Source: JBJEFI01 sp051873875 (GTDB lineage Bacteria; Bacillota; Bacilli; Bacillales; Bacillaceae_G). Taken from it: DNA of 26,062 nucleotides. The stretch spans positions 1-26,062 of the forward strand of contig JBJEFI010000160.1 in assembly GCA_051873875.1 (NCBI GenBank). The letters are read 5' to 3'. Shown here one piece after another: positions 8,601 to 16,954 of this stretch; position 1 is the stretch's first letter, and the number at the start of each line of letters is the position of its first letter. The position numbers and the translations under genes were made by a program. Below the pieces are notes generated by a model that searched no databases, was not told the origin of the DNA, and was given only the letters and a program-made list of their open reading frames with translations.

Positions 8601-10104
8601 TGTCGTTCCAAATATCGGCACAATCGCTGTTGGAATAGCCAAAGCTGGCGCTGATTTCGTTAGCATTAGTGGATTTGACGGTGGAACAGGTGCGGCACGT
8701 ATTCATGCCCTTACACACGTAGGACTCCCAATTGAAATTGGTGTAAAAGCGGCTCATAATGCCCTACTTGAAGCTGGTTTACGTCACAAAGTAGAGATTT
8801 GGGCAGATGGTGGTATTCGTAGTGCCAATGATGCATTCAAATTAATCTTACTTGGTGCTAACCGAATTGGTTTTGGAACACTTTCGATGATTGCAATTGG
8901 CTGTACAACATGTCGTGGTTGTCATTTAGATACATGTCACGTTGGGATTGCTACACAAATCGATTCCGTTGAACAAGCAAAAGAACATGGCTTAAAACGA
9001 TTTGTACCACGGCAATTAGAAACGGCAACAAACGCTTTACAAAACCTATTTACTGCCTTTGGTGAAGAATTAAAACAATTAACAGCTAAAGCTGGCTTTA
9101 ATAGCCTACAAGAAGCTGTAGGGCGAAGCGACTTATTAACGCAAGATGTCGGACACAATCAACTAAATTTACGATTTTTATTAGAGCCATTTAATGGGAC
9201 TCCCCTTGTAAAAGAAGAAACTTCCTTCTTCGATGTGAAGTGGAATGAAGAATTCGAACTTGAAGAAGCATTGTTGTTACAAACACGTCACTATGATGCT
9301 ATTTCATCAACACAACGTGTATTAGGTAGTCGTACAGCTGGACATCAAGCAAAACGAATGATTGAACACGCAAAACCAGTCGAAGCAATTGATATTCACT
9401 TCCGAAATGGTTCTATTCCTGGAAATGGTTTAGCTGCTTATAATACAAATCAAGTATCCATTTACGTTGAAGGTGGTGCACAAGATGGTGTAGCGAAAAC
9501 ATCTTTCGGTGGAAACACATATGTATTAAAAGGTCCAGGTCAAGGAGGCGTTTACTATAACGGTAGTGTTGGAAAAGGATTTGGTTACGGTGCACAAAGT
9601 GGTCTTCTTATTGCCCAAGGAAATGCAGATGCCAGAGCAGGAATTCGTTTATCTGGTGCAGATATGATTATTGGTGGTTCTATTACAAAACCAATTCCAA
9701 AGGTTGAATACGGAAATATAGGTTCCTATGCCAACATAAAAGGATTTGCCTTTGAATATATGACTAATGGACGTGCCCTTGTCCTTGGTGATCCTGGTCC
9801 ATGGATGTGTGCCGGAATGACCGGCGGTGTCGTTTATGTTCGTCATAATCCTGAAATAGGATTAACACAAGAAGCTATTATACGCCGTTTAGCAAAAGGT
9901 GCAAAAGTAATTGTGACACCTCTATCCCAAACAGGAATTGATGATGTAACAGAATTGTTAAAAAAATATCAAGGAATTTTATTCGAATACGATCAGGAAA
10001 AAGAAGCGGAGTATTTATCTACATTACTACAAACTGTTTCAGAACATTTTTTACAAATTATTCCTGAAAAAGAACATGATGACCAAACAATTTCAACAGA
10101 ATGA
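5653..10104 (+). CDS. Glutamate synthase (GOGAT) large subunit, stand-alone
   Basis: GOGAT alpha makes two glutamates from glutamine and 2-oxoglutarate. Domains in order: a class II glutamine amidotransferase after a 20-residue propeptide (nucleophile Cys21 in HDACGI; NRYSTNT and HNGEINT near 220-250; GGSDSQ); a central domain (about 440-720); an FMN/2-oxoglutarate synthase barrel (about 780-1150) with GEGGE, GQGAKPGEGGHLPG and GFDGGTGAA; a 3Fe-4S triad Cys1084/1090/1095; and the C-terminal GXGXG beta-helix (about 1210-1430). At 1483 residues it is near family length (about 1500). It is divergent in places: the usual HRGA region reads HRAGFINNEGDGVGI, Cys1087 is extra, and His1096 replaces the usual Pro after the last cysteine. 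No small subunit (gltD/gltB) is adjacent, so a partner must be encoded elsewhere. Catalytic residues look intact. Confidence 0.93.
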   Translation: MKKTFNPAAFKDYHLHEHDACGIVSVMEKKRVPTKRNIELCLEALTKLNHRAGFINNEGDGVGIHLDVPKALWKEKITSFSLSPELVDRKDFIVGHIFIEKKYTDLLQPKILTTFTNYDFEILYTSTTTVDSDVLGPIGLQNEPTFLQVALLPTKKITDRQLDKKLYNLLLELEKSEAIHVASLSPHHVVYKLMGASDTLLNYYLDLQHPLIASTMTLGHNRYSTNTLSNFFRVQPFSILGHNGEINTIAKLRQEAELIGVTLSKGGSDSQDLNRTIEYLLVNDELSLFEALDFMFPPIVYEIKQYPKHLQDLYTYMREAWGHFAQGPAGIISRYKDEAVFSVDALGLRPLWQLETESSYLFASEPGIVPLAQIVAEPKMFAPGEKVGLKWNNSDELQVYNQFQFQEEVYNRFSKKVNLTKASKRLSTSYFTAEAIETPIDKVPNHVLASFGWDREHVEQLKQMAQKGVEPIRSLGHDVPLAALDSEQRNIADFIKESVAVVTNPAIDRDREVEHFSTRVMIGKRPPISTYEENISLLQLRAPILLEGIIGKDSLNLLSQPSYEQVIGHFNEWGGIHHLHCYMFEYETVSQALQRLTIEAVNQVKRGAALLILDDRHVHKNEKLWLDPHLVVSAIDLALRQQKLRRKCSILLRSGSLRSLHDIMLAIGLGADLINPYLLFQVVYENDATPCINLIGALYKGMEKVISTIGIHELRGYARLFSSIGLNDDIADVLAIPNFFGGKELAYNFDLLKEEAIRRASLFESPASSPAKSFHIFPRIWKGIGDIAKTGDYSSYRQKINELEKDKPIAIRHLLTTKEVNETIDPTQVSLSVGKHSLPFIISSMSFGSQNEVSFRAYAEAADRLNMISLNGEGGEIKDMIGKYPNTRGQQIASGRFGVNATLLNSSNLLEIKIGQGAKPGEGGHLPGSKVTAKIAEARNATIGSDLISPSNNHDIYSIEDLAQMITELKTANDQAKVAVKVPVVPNIGTIAVGIAKAGADFVSISGFDGGTGAARIHALTHVGLPIEIGVKAAHNALLEAGLRHKVEIWADGGIRSANDAFKLILLGANRIGFGTLSMIAIGCTTCRGCHLDTCHVGIATQIDSVEQAKEHGLKRFVPRQLETATNALQNLFTAFGEELKQLTAKAGFNSLQEAVGRSDLLTQDVGHNQLNLRFLLEPFNGTPLVKEETSFFDVKWNEEFELEEALLLQTRHYDAISSTQRVLGSRTAGHQAKRMIEHAKPVEAIDIHFRNGSIPGNGLAAYNTNQVSIYVEGGAQDGVAKTSFGGNTYVLKGPGQGGVYYNGSVGKGFGYGAQSGLLIAQGNADARAGIRLSGADMIIGGSITKPIPKVEYGNIGSYANIKGFAFEYMTNGRALVLGDPGPWMCAGMTGGVVYVRHNPEIGLTQEAIIRRLAKGAKVIVTPLSQTGIDDVTELLKKYQGILFEYDQEKEAEYLSTLLQTVSEHFLQIIPEKEHDDQTISTE

Positions 10105-10143
10105 TGCTTGATATGTAAAACAAATAATTGTATAGTAATGTAC

Positions 10144-10175
10144 AGTGGTTGGTAAATAAATACCAACCACTTTTT
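10144..10175 (+). terminator. Terminator after the glutamate synthase gene
   Basis: A perfect 11-bp stem AGTGGTTGGTA/TACCAACCACT with AATAAA loop is followed by TTTTT. It separates the glutamate synthase gene from ygaE. Confidence 0.88.
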
Positions 10176-10206
10176 AAATTACAAGTAGAAAGGATTTCTT
10201 ATTTCT

Positions 10207-11289
10207 ATGAGACTCGGAGCTCGCATTTTAAAAACTGGGATTTCCGTTTCAGCTGCTATTTTAATTTGTTCATTACTAGGATTAGGCTCTCCTACATTAG
10301 CAGGGATTTCCGCAATCGCAGTACAACAAACGGTTTATCGCTCGTATATAACAATCCTTCAACAATTTCAATCCAATCTAATTGGAGCGGCTTTTGCGAT
10401 TGGCTTTTCATTGGCATTTGGAAATAGCCCCTTAGTAATCGGACTTACTGTTATTGTTGTTTTGATTGTTGCGTTACAGCTGAAATTAGAAAACACCGTT
10501 ACAACCGCACTCGTTACGATTGTGGCAATCATGGAATCGACAGGAGAAAATTTTTTCCACTATTCCTTAGATCGAATTGCTACCGTATTAGTCGGGATTA
10601 CAATCGCTTCTCTTATTAATTTCTTATTTCTACCACCTAAATATGAAACAAGGTTATATGTGAAATTATCTACTACAACAGAAGAAATTTTGAAATGGAT
10701 TCGCATTTCCATTACACAAACGTCTGAACCTTCTTCATTACGTGCTGAAATTGAAACATTTAGAGACAGCCTTTTCCGTATTGATACACTTTTTTCTTTG
10801 TACAAAGAAGAACGAGAGCATTTCAAAAAACATGAACTCTCTAAAACAAGAAAATTAGTTCTATTTAGGCAGATGATTACAACGACAAGAGCTGCATTTA
10901 TTACACTTAAAAACTTGAATCGTTTAGAGTATGAACTCCAGCAAATGCCCGAAGAAGTTGTTAAATTAATTAAAAATGAATTAAATATGTTAGTTAATTT
11001 CCATGAACAAGTATTACTTGAATTATTTGGAAAAGTAAAACCCCAAGCCTTACGAGTAATATCAAATGAAGAATCTGAATTTAAACAACGACTTATTCAC
11101 ACTTTCTTAAAATATCGTAACGAAGAAAACAAAGAACAAGACAAAAGCTGGCTTCATGTATTTCAAATTATTTCTGCCATCATTGATTATAGTGAGCAAG
11201 TAGAACATTTAGATAGACTTATTCAAACGACTCAAACATATCACAATGATGAAACAAATTTTGAAATTGAAGAAGAAGAAAAAATCTAG
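10207..11289 (+). CDS. ygaE: YgaE-like aromatic acid exporter (ArAE_1/FUSC-like) membrane protein
   Basis: The 360-residue product begins with a hydrophobic half (about 1-140) containing several membrane spans. The opening MRLGARILKT..SVSAA stretch is typical of the ArAE_1 (former DUF939) family. The C-terminal half (about 150-340) is soluble, charged and helical, probably cytoplasmic. The family resembles FUSC-type permeases; export of aromatic acids is only inferred from distant relatives, and the real substrate is unknown. The ribosome site GAAAGG lies about 11 nt before ATG. It sits next to gsaB's neighbourhood and ygaD, as in B. subtilis, and is convergent with ygaD across a shared terminator. 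Confidence 0.8.
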   Translation: MRLGARILKTGISVSAAILICSLLGLGSPTLAGISAIAVQQTVYRSYITILQQFQSNLIGAAFAIGFSLAFGNSPLVIGLTVIVVLIVALQLKLENTVTTALVTIVAIMESTGENFFHYSLDRIATVLVGITIASLINFLFLPPKYETRLYVKLSTTTEEILKWIRISITQTSEPSSLRAEIETFRDSLFRIDTLFSLYKEEREHFKKHELSKTRKLVLFRQMITTTRAAFITLKNLNRLEYELQQMPEEVVKLIKNELNMLVNFHEQVLLELFGKVKPQALRVISNEESEFKQRLIHTFLKYRNEENKEQDKSWLHVFQIISAIIDYSEQVEHLDRLIQTTQTYHNDETNFEIEEEEKI

Positions 11290-11313
11290 CAATAACAACT
11301 AGGCATATTCATT

Positions 11314-11348
11314 AAAAAAGCTGAACGAAATAATCGTTCAGCTTTTTT
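11314..11348. terminator. Bidirectional terminator between ygaE and ygaD
   Basis: A perfect 14-bp stem AAAAAAGCTGAACG/CGTTCAGCTTTTTT with an AAATAAT loop has A-run and T-run symmetry, serving both convergent genes. Confidence 0.92.
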
Positions 11349-11350
11349 CC

Positions 11351-13108
11351 TTATTGGGTAACTTCTGTTTGAATATGTTGATTTTGGAATAAATCATAAT
11401 AATATCCTTGTTTTTTCATCAGTTCCTCATGACTACCTTCTTCTCGTATTTCTCCATTTTCAATGTAAATAATTTTATCTACATGGGTAATCGTAGAAAG
11501 ACGATGGGCAATAAAAATGGTTGTCCGATTTTCGGCTAATTCATTTAAAGCTTCTTGAATATATCGTTCATTTTCCAAATCAAGTGCAGATGTTGCTTCA
11601 TCTAAAATTAACAAGGATGGGTTTTTCAAAAAGACTCGTGCGATGGCAATCCGTTGGCGTTGTCCTCCAGATAACTTTATACCTCTCTCTCCAACTAAGG
11701 TGTCATAACCATTTGGAAATTCCATAATAAACTCATGTGCCCTTGCTGCTTTTGCAGCTGCAATTACTTCCGCTTCTGTTGCTTGTGGGTTTCCATATAA
11801 AATATTGTCTCGTATACTTTCACTAAATAATAAATTATCTTGTAATACAATTCCAATTTGTTTGCGTAAACTACGAGTGGCATAATCTGTAATTGGAATA
11901 TCATCAATTGTTATACTCCCTTTTGATGTATCGTAAAAGCGCGGAATCAAACTTACTAATGACGATTTTCCTCCACCACTTGCACCGACTAAGGCAATTT
12001 TTTGACCTGGTTCAATGGTTAATGAAACATCTTTTAACACTTCATGGTCATCCTCATTATATCGAAAAGAAACATTATTAAATTGAATTTTTCCTGCTAA
12101 CTTTTCACAAACAATTGCATCTTGCTTATCAACAATATCATACTTAACATCAAGTAATTCAAAAACGCGATCCATAGAAGCAAATGCTTGGGTTAACGTT
12201 GTAGAAGAGTTAACAAGTCGACGCAAAGGATCATACAAACGATCAATGTAACCAACAAACGCAACCATCGATCCTAACGATAATCCCTCATGAATAACAG
12301 AATAAGCTGCGAAACTAATCACAATTAAGGGACCAATATCGGCAATTGTATTCACAACCGCAAATGTTTTGGCATTCCATTTCGTATGATTAAGGGCTTT
12401 CGTTAAAAATGCCCCGTTTTTCTTTCCGAATTGTTTTTGTTCATAATCTTCATGAGCAAAGCTTCTCGTTACAGAAATACCTTGAATTCGTTCATGTAAA
12501 TAACCTTGTAATGTTGCCAACGCTTGTGAACGTTCTCGCGTCCGCATTCGTAATCGGCTAAAAAAGTATTTTACCGAAATGGCATATAAAGGCATAACGA
12601 TTAAAGAAACAAGAGTTAACTTTACACTCATCGTCATCATAATTCCTAAAACAATCAAAATGGTAATCATATCAAGCCATACATTCATTAATCCTGTAAT
12701 AACAAAGTCTTTCGTTTGCTCTACATCATTAATGACACGGGAAATAATTTCACCTGTGCGTGAATTAGCATAATAGCGCAAACTCAATTTTTGTAAATGA
12801 CCAAAAAGGTGGCTTCTTAAATCATACAATACTTTACTTCCAATCCACTGCGCTAAGTATTGACGAATGTACTCAATCGGTGGTCTTACAACAATAAAAA
12901 TAAAGAATCCAATTCCCATGACGTACATTAATTGATTTGTTTTATCCGCTAAACTAGCTGTACTTGGAATAATATCATCAATAACAATTTTTAATAAATA
13001 TGGTAAAATAAGCGGAATACTAAACTTAATAACACCAATGATAATCGTTAAAAAAATATATATCCAATACGGTTTTACAAACTGAAAATACCGTTTTATA
13101 CTATCCAT
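11351..13108 (-). CDS. ygaD: ABC transporter, fused membrane and ATPase (YgaD, MsbA/BmrA type)
   Basis: This is a half-size exporter of 585 residues, expected to act as a homodimer in the cytoplasmic membrane. The N-terminal six-helix domain (about 1-320) is followed by an ATPase domain with Walker A GASGGGKSS (about 375-383), signature LSGGQRQR (about 479-486), Walker B LLILDEATSALD (about 499-510) and the AHRLST switch histidine near 530. The start follows GGGGGAGAGAA. Family members export lipids or hydrophobic drugs; the substrate here is unknown. Gene order ygaC-ygaD-ygaE matches B. subtilis. A terminator lies between ygaC and ygaD, so ygaD probably has its own promoter. Confidence 0.92.
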   Translation of the reverse strand: MDSIKRYFQFVKPYWIYIFLTIIIGVIKFSIPLILPYLLKIVIDDIIPSTASLADKTNQLMYVMGIGFFIFIVVRPPIEYIRQYLAQWIGSKVLYDLRSHLFGHLQKLSLRYYANSRTGEIISRVINDVEQTKDFVITGLMNVWLDMITILIVLGIMMTMSVKLTLVSLIVMPLYAISVKYFFSRLRMRTRERSQALATLQGYLHERIQGISVTRSFAHEDYEQKQFGKKNGAFLTKALNHTKWNAKTFAVVNTIADIGPLIVISFAAYSVIHEGLSLGSMVAFVGYIDRLYDPLRRLVNSSTTLTQAFASMDRVFELLDVKYDIVDKQDAIVCEKLAGKIQFNNVSFRYNEDDHEVLKDVSLTIEPGQKIALVGASGGGKSSLVSLIPRFYDTSKGSITIDDIPITDYATRSLRKQIGIVLQDNLLFSESIRDNILYGNPQATEAEVIAAAKAARAHEFIMEFPNGYDTLVGERGIKLSGGQRQRIAIARVFLKNPSLLILDEATSALDLENERYIQEALNELAENRTTIFIAHRLSTITHVDKIIYIENGEIREEGSHEELMKKQGYYYDLFQNQHIQTEVTQ

Positions 13109-13256
13109 TTCTCTCCCCCTAACAATAACGTGAACCTTTCATAACCAATTTTAGAAATAGGCTATCCAACTCACCGCTGAATATCCAACAAAAACACTAG
13201 CATAGGCAAGAGATTTATACTACTTATTTACATAGTCCCCTTCTTTTTTTCTAATA

Positions 13257-13283
13257 GAAAAACTGTTGAAGAAATTCAACAGT
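13257..13283 (-). terminator. ygaC terminator
   Basis: A perfect 9-bp stem ACTGTTGAA/TTCAACAGT with a 4-nt loop is followed on the minus strand by TTTTT. It lies 10 nt after the ygaC stop. Confidence 0.8.
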
Positions 13284-13292
13284 CCCTTCTGA

Positions 13293-13826
13293 TTATTTTT
13301 TTTTGTGTTGTTGAAAACGCGCATACCATTCTTCAATAAATTGAGGCGAAAACGGTCCTTTCCGTTCATGAATCCATTGAATTAATATATCAATGTTACG
13401 ACGTAGAATAGTGTCTAGTCCTTCTGGATAATTCATTTGAAGTCGATGCTCTTCGTATTCATCCTCATCTAACAAAATATATGTCATATCTGGAAACACT
13501 TTCACATCTAAATCATAATCAATATACTTAAGGGCACCATCGAAATAAATAAACGGTGAGCTAATGTTGCAGTAATAGTACACACCATCACTTCTTAACA
13601 TTCCAATAATATTAAACCAATAGTCTGAATGGAAATAACAAATTGCTGGCTCTCTTGTAATCCATGTACGGCCATCTCTCTCCGTTACAAGTGTCCGATC
13701 ATTTGCGCCAATGAAGATAGTTTGCGTCCCCTTTAACACATTTGTTTCTTCCCAAATACGATGGACCCCTCCATCGTGTTTATAGCTATAAATCTGAATT
13801 TTTTCTCCTACCTTGGGAATAGTCAT
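13293..13826 (-). CDS. ygaC: YgaC, DUF402 nucleoside tri/diphosphatase family
   Basis: The 177-residue soluble protein strongly resembles B. subtilis YgaC. It shares the IQIYSYKHDGGVHRIWEE opening, the TWITREPAICYFH segment near 55-70, and the acidic YIDYDLDVKVFPD stretch near 100-115 that contributes metal and substrate ligands in DUF402 enzymes. Staphylococcal relatives (Ntdp) hydrolyse nucleoside tri- and diphosphates with divalent metal, so this activity is inferred by family. The ribosome site AAGGGAG lies 5 nt before ATG. It is flanked by sspE and ygaD, as in B. subtilis except that ygaB is absent. Confidence 0.9.
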   Translation of the reverse strand: MTIPKVGEKIQIYSYKHDGGVHRIWEETNVLKGTQTIFIGANDRTLVTERDGRTWITREPAICYFHSDYWFNIIGMLRSDGVYYYCNISSPFIYFDGALKYIDYDLDVKVFPDMTYILLDEDEYEEHRLQMNYPEGLDTILRRNIDILIQWIHERKGPFSPQFIEEWYARFQQHKKK

Positions 13827-13989
13827 TTAACTCCCTTCTTTCATTTGGACGCCTTTCCATTATTTTCTGATTATATCTCATTATCTATTATAACGGTTAA
13901 AATTTAAAATTAAAACAAAAGTCCCTAGTAATTTATAAGAAAAGACTAAAAAGAGAAAATATAATCCTTTTATAATCAATTATAAAGTA

Positions 13990-14026
13990 AAAAAAACAGA
14001 CGATAGAAGGGTATCGTCTGTTTTTT
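13990..14026 (-). terminator. sspE terminator
   Basis: The stem AAAACAGACGATA/TATCGTCTGTTTT with loop GAAGGG is immediately downstream of sspE and flanked by A and T runs, so it may act in both directions. Confidence 0.9.
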
Positions 14027-14030
14027 ACCA

Positions 14031-14213
14031 TTATTCTGTTGGTTGTTGTTTTGCAAATTTGCCTGAAGCAGCAGCCTTATTTGCTTCAGCCTTTGCATTT
14101 GCAGATTGCACACTATTTAATGAATTTTCACTTGCAAACTCAGTTCCATAGCTACCGGCCGACGCTTTATTTGCTTTTTGATAACTGCCTTTTTGGTTTT
14201 GATTTTTTGCCAT
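14031..14213 (-). CDS. sspE: Gamma-type small acid-soluble spore protein
   Basis: This is a 60-residue Gln/Asn/Ala/Lys-rich, hydrophilic protein with the gamma-SASP signature YGTEFASE (about 22-29). Gamma SASP is an amino-acid store in the forespore and does not bind DNA. B. subtilis SspE has a duplicated TEFASE unit; here one copy is seen, making it shorter. I start at the internal ATG (14213), which has GGAGGTGAT at ideal spacing, not at the longer frame beginning at 14234. A sigma-G-like promoter lies about 60 nt upstream. It is the clearest sign that the organism forms spores. The gene sits between ygaC and mutY, and fabL, which separates mutY and sspE in B. subtilis, is absent. Confidence 0.9.
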   Translation of the reverse strand: MAKNQNQKGSYQKANKASAGSYGTEFASENSLNSVQSANAKAEANKAAASGKFAKQQPTE

Positions 14214-14272
14214 ATGTATCACCTCCACACCCATTAATGTAACCAGATAAAACTAAAATATCCGCATTAAAC

Positions 14273-14302
14273 ATCTATGCTTGTAAATAAAGTGATTTTC
14301 CA
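14273..14302 (-). promoter_or_regulatory. Candidate sigma-G promoter of sspE
   Basis: On the minus strand TGGAAA (14302-14297) is followed after 17 nt by CATAGAT (14279-14273). This resembles the forespore sigma-G pattern (TGnATA, CATACTA). The match is partial, but the position and the spore-protein target fit. Confidence 0.45.
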
Positions 14303-14527
14303 TTAATGAAGATTTTTAGCCTTTATAATAAAAAATGAATGGAAGCTTTTATCTGTTAATTTTCTCTTCCAATCCTATTAATCGTTAGTCGATTAAATTG
14401 AAACTTCATTCCTTTTTTACATTTTCAAGAGGGCTTCTTCGTAACAATTGACCAAAAAATACACAGCTCTTCTTTTACAGCTATCAATAATTATTGCCTT
14501 ACTCCATATAATGAACTATACATCTGC
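14303..14527. other. Gene-free spacer between mutY and sspE
   Basis: No coding region is seen. The only structure noted is a 12-bp palindrome CAATAATTATTG (14485-14496) just after mutY. No clear intrinsic terminator follows mutY, so some readthrough toward sspE is possible. Confidence 0.5.
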
Positions 14528-15622
14528 CTAAAAATGAGCGTTACTAATACTTTGGTAAATTTTTTGATGAGAAACGGAAATAGCTAAGTTTTGTATTTCT
14601 TTTTCCGTTAACACATGAACATTTGCTGGTAGTGTTCCTACTTCATGTATTTCGCCTATATAAACAGAAATGTCCCAAATTAAATGAGAAAAAACATGCT
14701 TTACGCTTGGTAATTTTCCACTAATTGTTACTTTCACACCCATCACTTGTTCACAATAGTTAATTAGTTGCTGTTTTTCATCTTGATTAGGTTGTACTTC
14801 TACGTTTGGAAATTCCCATAAATTTGCTAGTAATCCTGTACTTTCTCGCTTATTTACAAGGATTCTACCTTGTTTATCAATAAACACACCTGCTACCATG
14901 GTGACTGCCTTTGGCTGTTTCTTTTTTGATTTTACAGGAAGCTCAGATTGCACTCCTTGTTCAAAAGCACGACAATGCTCATTGACAGGACAAATCATAC
15001 AAGCAGGGTTTTGTGGCGTACAAATTATTGCACCTAATTCCATTAAACCTTGATTAAAATAAGAAGGATTATGAGAAGCAATGATTCGGCGAATTACTTC
15101 TTCAAAAATCTTTCTTGTGCTTGGTTTGGCAATATCATCCCAAATAGCTAAAATACGACTCATTACTCGCATCACATTTCCATCAACAGCTGGTTCTGGA
15201 TGGCTATAAGCAATACTCATTACCGCACCTGTTGTATATGGACCAACTCCTTTTAAGTTACTGAACTTAACAGGGTCATTAGGTACTTCGCCACCATATT
15301 TTTCATTTACTTCTTTCACCGCATGATGTAAATTTCGAGCGCGAGAATAATAACCTAATCCTTCCCATGCTTTCAATACTTTTTCCTCATCGGCATCTGC
15401 CAAAGCTGCTATTGTTGGAAATTGCTTTATGAACATAGTAAAATAAGGTATAACGGTATCTACCTTTGTTTGTTGTAGCATAATTTCTGATATCCAAATA
15501 TGATACGGATTATTTGTTTTTCGCCAAGGTAAATCTCGCTTTTCTTTCGTAAACCAATTAATTAAATCACGTTGAAAAGCTTCATCATCAAAATTAACTA
15601 AAATTTTTTCAATCGATGTCAT
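14528..15622 (-). CDS. mutY: A/G-specific adenine DNA glycosylase MutY
   Basis: MutY removes adenine mispaired with 8-oxoguanine in base-excision repair. The 364-residue product has all landmarks: catalytic Glu46 in SEIMLQQTKVDTV, the helix-hairpin-helix LKGVGPYTTGAV (123-134), catalytic Asp147 in AVDGNVMR, and a 4Fe-4S ligand set Cys201-x6-Cys208-x2-Cys211-x5-Cys217. A Nudix-like C-terminal domain (about 230-360) reads 8-oxoG. The start has AGGAG at good spacing. It is divergent from yfhP with only 60 bp between starts, as in B. subtilis, so the two promoters must share this gap. Confidence 0.97.
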   Translation of the reverse strand: MTSIEKILVNFDDEAFQRDLINWFTKEKRDLPWRKTNNPYHIWISEIMLQQTKVDTVIPYFTMFIKQFPTIAALADADEEKVLKAWEGLGYYSRARNLHHAVKEVNEKYGGEVPNDPVKFSNLKGVGPYTTGAVMSIAYSHPEPAVDGNVMRVMSRILAIWDDIAKPSTRKIFEEVIRRIIASHNPSYFNQGLMELGAIICTPQNPACMICPVNEHCRAFEQGVQSELPVKSKKKQPKAVTMVAGVFIDKQGRILVNKRESTGLLANLWEFPNVEVQPNQDEKQQLINYCEQVMGVKVTISGKLPSVKHVFSHLIWDISVYIGEIHEVGTLPANVHVLTEKEIQNLAISVSHQKIYQSISNAHF

Positions 15623-15682
15623 TCGATACTCCTATACGTAAATATTTTTATTATACTATAATTTTTAAAAGAGGTGATTCAA

Positions 15683-16666
15683 ATGGATTCTGCTACACAT
15701 ATTGTTATGGGCGTTACTTTAGGTGCACTTGCAACGTTAGATCCTACTCTAGCTACTATTCCAGCAGTACCGGAAGGAATCATCCTTGCAACTGTACTAG
15801 GCTCTACTGCACCTGATATTGATACGATATTTAAATTAAATAATAATGCACAATATATTCGAAACCATCGTGGCAGAACACACTCTGTCCCAGCTGTTAT
15901 TCTTTGGACAATTCTCATCACGTTTGTTGTTCATTTGTTTTTTTCAACGATTCCATTTTTTCATTTACTATTTTGGACCTTTTTTGCTGTCTTTCTACAT
16001 GTTTTTACCGATGTGTTTAATGCATATGGTACACAGGCACTACGACCATTTTCAAATAAATGGATTGCCTTTGGCATTATTGGCACCTTCGACATTACAA
16101 TTTTTACAATTCATGCCGGAGCTATCGCCTTATTTTTCCTATTGTCAGTTTCCATTGGTAAAATTGCATTATACGCTTATTTACTAACCATTATTTATTA
16201 TTTTATCCGTCTAAAAATGCACTATGATGTCAAAAGACGAATTAAAATACTCGTTCCAACAGCTCGAGTTATTAATGTTACACCTGCCGTTCATCCGTTG
16301 AAATACCACGTAGCTGCCATTTGTAAACATGAAACGTATATTATTAAAGTTCATTATAAAAAAATTAACATTGTGGATGCCTTTATTCCAAAACCTTTGC
16401 CTAATAATGAAATTATGAATGCCGCGTTAAAAGATAGAAATGTAATAGCTTTTCTTACCTTTTCACCGCATTATCAGTACGATATTACTCGATATACAAA
16501 TCATACGGAAGTACGATTTATGGATTTAAGATATTACTCCGATAATCGTTATCCATTTGTTGCAATTGTACAACTAGATGATAACTTCAAAATTATTGAC
16601 TCTTATACTGGTTGGGTATTTAAAGAACAAAAATTGCGTAAAAAACTAAAATTAAAGCCAAAATAA
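15683..16666 (+). CDS. yfhP: YfhP, YdjM-type membrane metal-dependent hydrolase
   Basis: The 327-residue product opens with MDSATHIVMGVTLGAL, followed by a GSTAPDIDT motif near 40, HRGRTHS near 62 and HVFTDVFNAYGT near 115. These His/Asp clusters are the predicted metal ligands of the YdjM family. About four to five hydrophobic segments occupy residues 20-180; the rest is soluble. I start at ATG 15683 with GAGGTGA upstream; the in-frame GTG at 15674 lies inside that ribosome site. In B. subtilis YfhP has been proposed as a negative regulator of mutY, fabL, sspE and itself; the divergent mutY here is consistent, but no operator is identified. Confidence 0.88.
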   Translation: MDSATHIVMGVTLGALATLDPTLATIPAVPEGIILATVLGSTAPDIDTIFKLNNNAQYIRNHRGRTHSVPAVILWTILITFVVHLFFSTIPFFHLLFWTFFAVFLHVFTDVFNAYGTQALRPFSNKWIAFGIIGTFDITIFTIHAGAIALFFLLSVSIGKIALYAYLLTIIYYFIRLKMHYDVKRRIKILVPTARVINVTPAVHPLKYHVAAICKHETYIIKVHYKKINIVDAFIPKPLPNNEIMNAALKDRNVIAFLTFSPHYQYDITRYTNHTEVRFMDLRYYSDNRYPFVAIVQLDDNFKIIDSYTGWVFKEQKLRKKLKLKPK

Positions 16667-16692
16667 AGGACGAATTACTCGTCCTTTATTTT
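16660..16692. terminator. Bidirectional terminator between yfhP and yfhJ
   Basis: The stem AATAAAGGACGA/TCGTCCTTTATT with loop ATTAC overlaps the stop codons of both convergent genes, with A and T tracts on either side. Confidence 0.88.
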
Positions 16693-16954
16693 AATTCACA
16701 ATATCATCATTTTGAAATAAATGTGCATACTTTGGATTTAATGATTGAAATTGATGTAACTTATCACCATAATTTTCAACCCATTGCTTTACAATTCGCT
16801 CTGTTACATAGCTACCATGATAATTTCCTGCTTTGGCAGCAGTAGCTTCGAAATCTTCCCATAAAAATTCAATCCATTTTCTTGCTTGTCCATATGTAAG
16901 ATTTTTATTCTTTGCTACTAATAATTGGATTAATTGTTCTTTTGTTTCATTCAT
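16691..16954 (-). CDS. yfhJ: YfhJ (WVELL family) small protein
   Basis: The 87-residue soluble protein carries the aromatic-acidic core ARKWIEFLWEDFEAT (about 24-38) that corresponds to the WVELL motif. A second conserved patch (ERIVKQWVENYGDKLHQF) lies near 53-70. The function is unknown; the family occurs in Bacillales. AAGGAG precedes ATG. It is divergent from sspK and convergent with yfhP. B. subtilis has csbB and yfhO between yfhJ and yfhP; both are missing here. Confidence 0.85.
   Translation of the reverse strand: MNETKEQLIQLLVAKNKNLTYGQARKWIEFLWEDFEATAAKAGNYHGSYVTERIVKQWVENYGDKLHQFQSLNPKYAHLFQNDDIVN

Noticed and set aside
10128..10427. 99-codon plus-strand frame overlapping the start of ygaE
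   Set aside because: Out-of-frame shadow that begins within the terminator hairpin; ygaE in the other frame has the recognisable family sequence.
13955..13990. Several TATAAT-like motifs on plus near 13957-13987
   Set aside because: No plus-strand gene follows; they lie in AT-rich sequence between two leftward genes and the -35 elements are absent.
15846..16187. 113-codon plus-strand frame inside yfhP
   Set aside because: Phe/Leu/His-rich out-of-frame shadow of a membrane-protein gene; no ribosome site.
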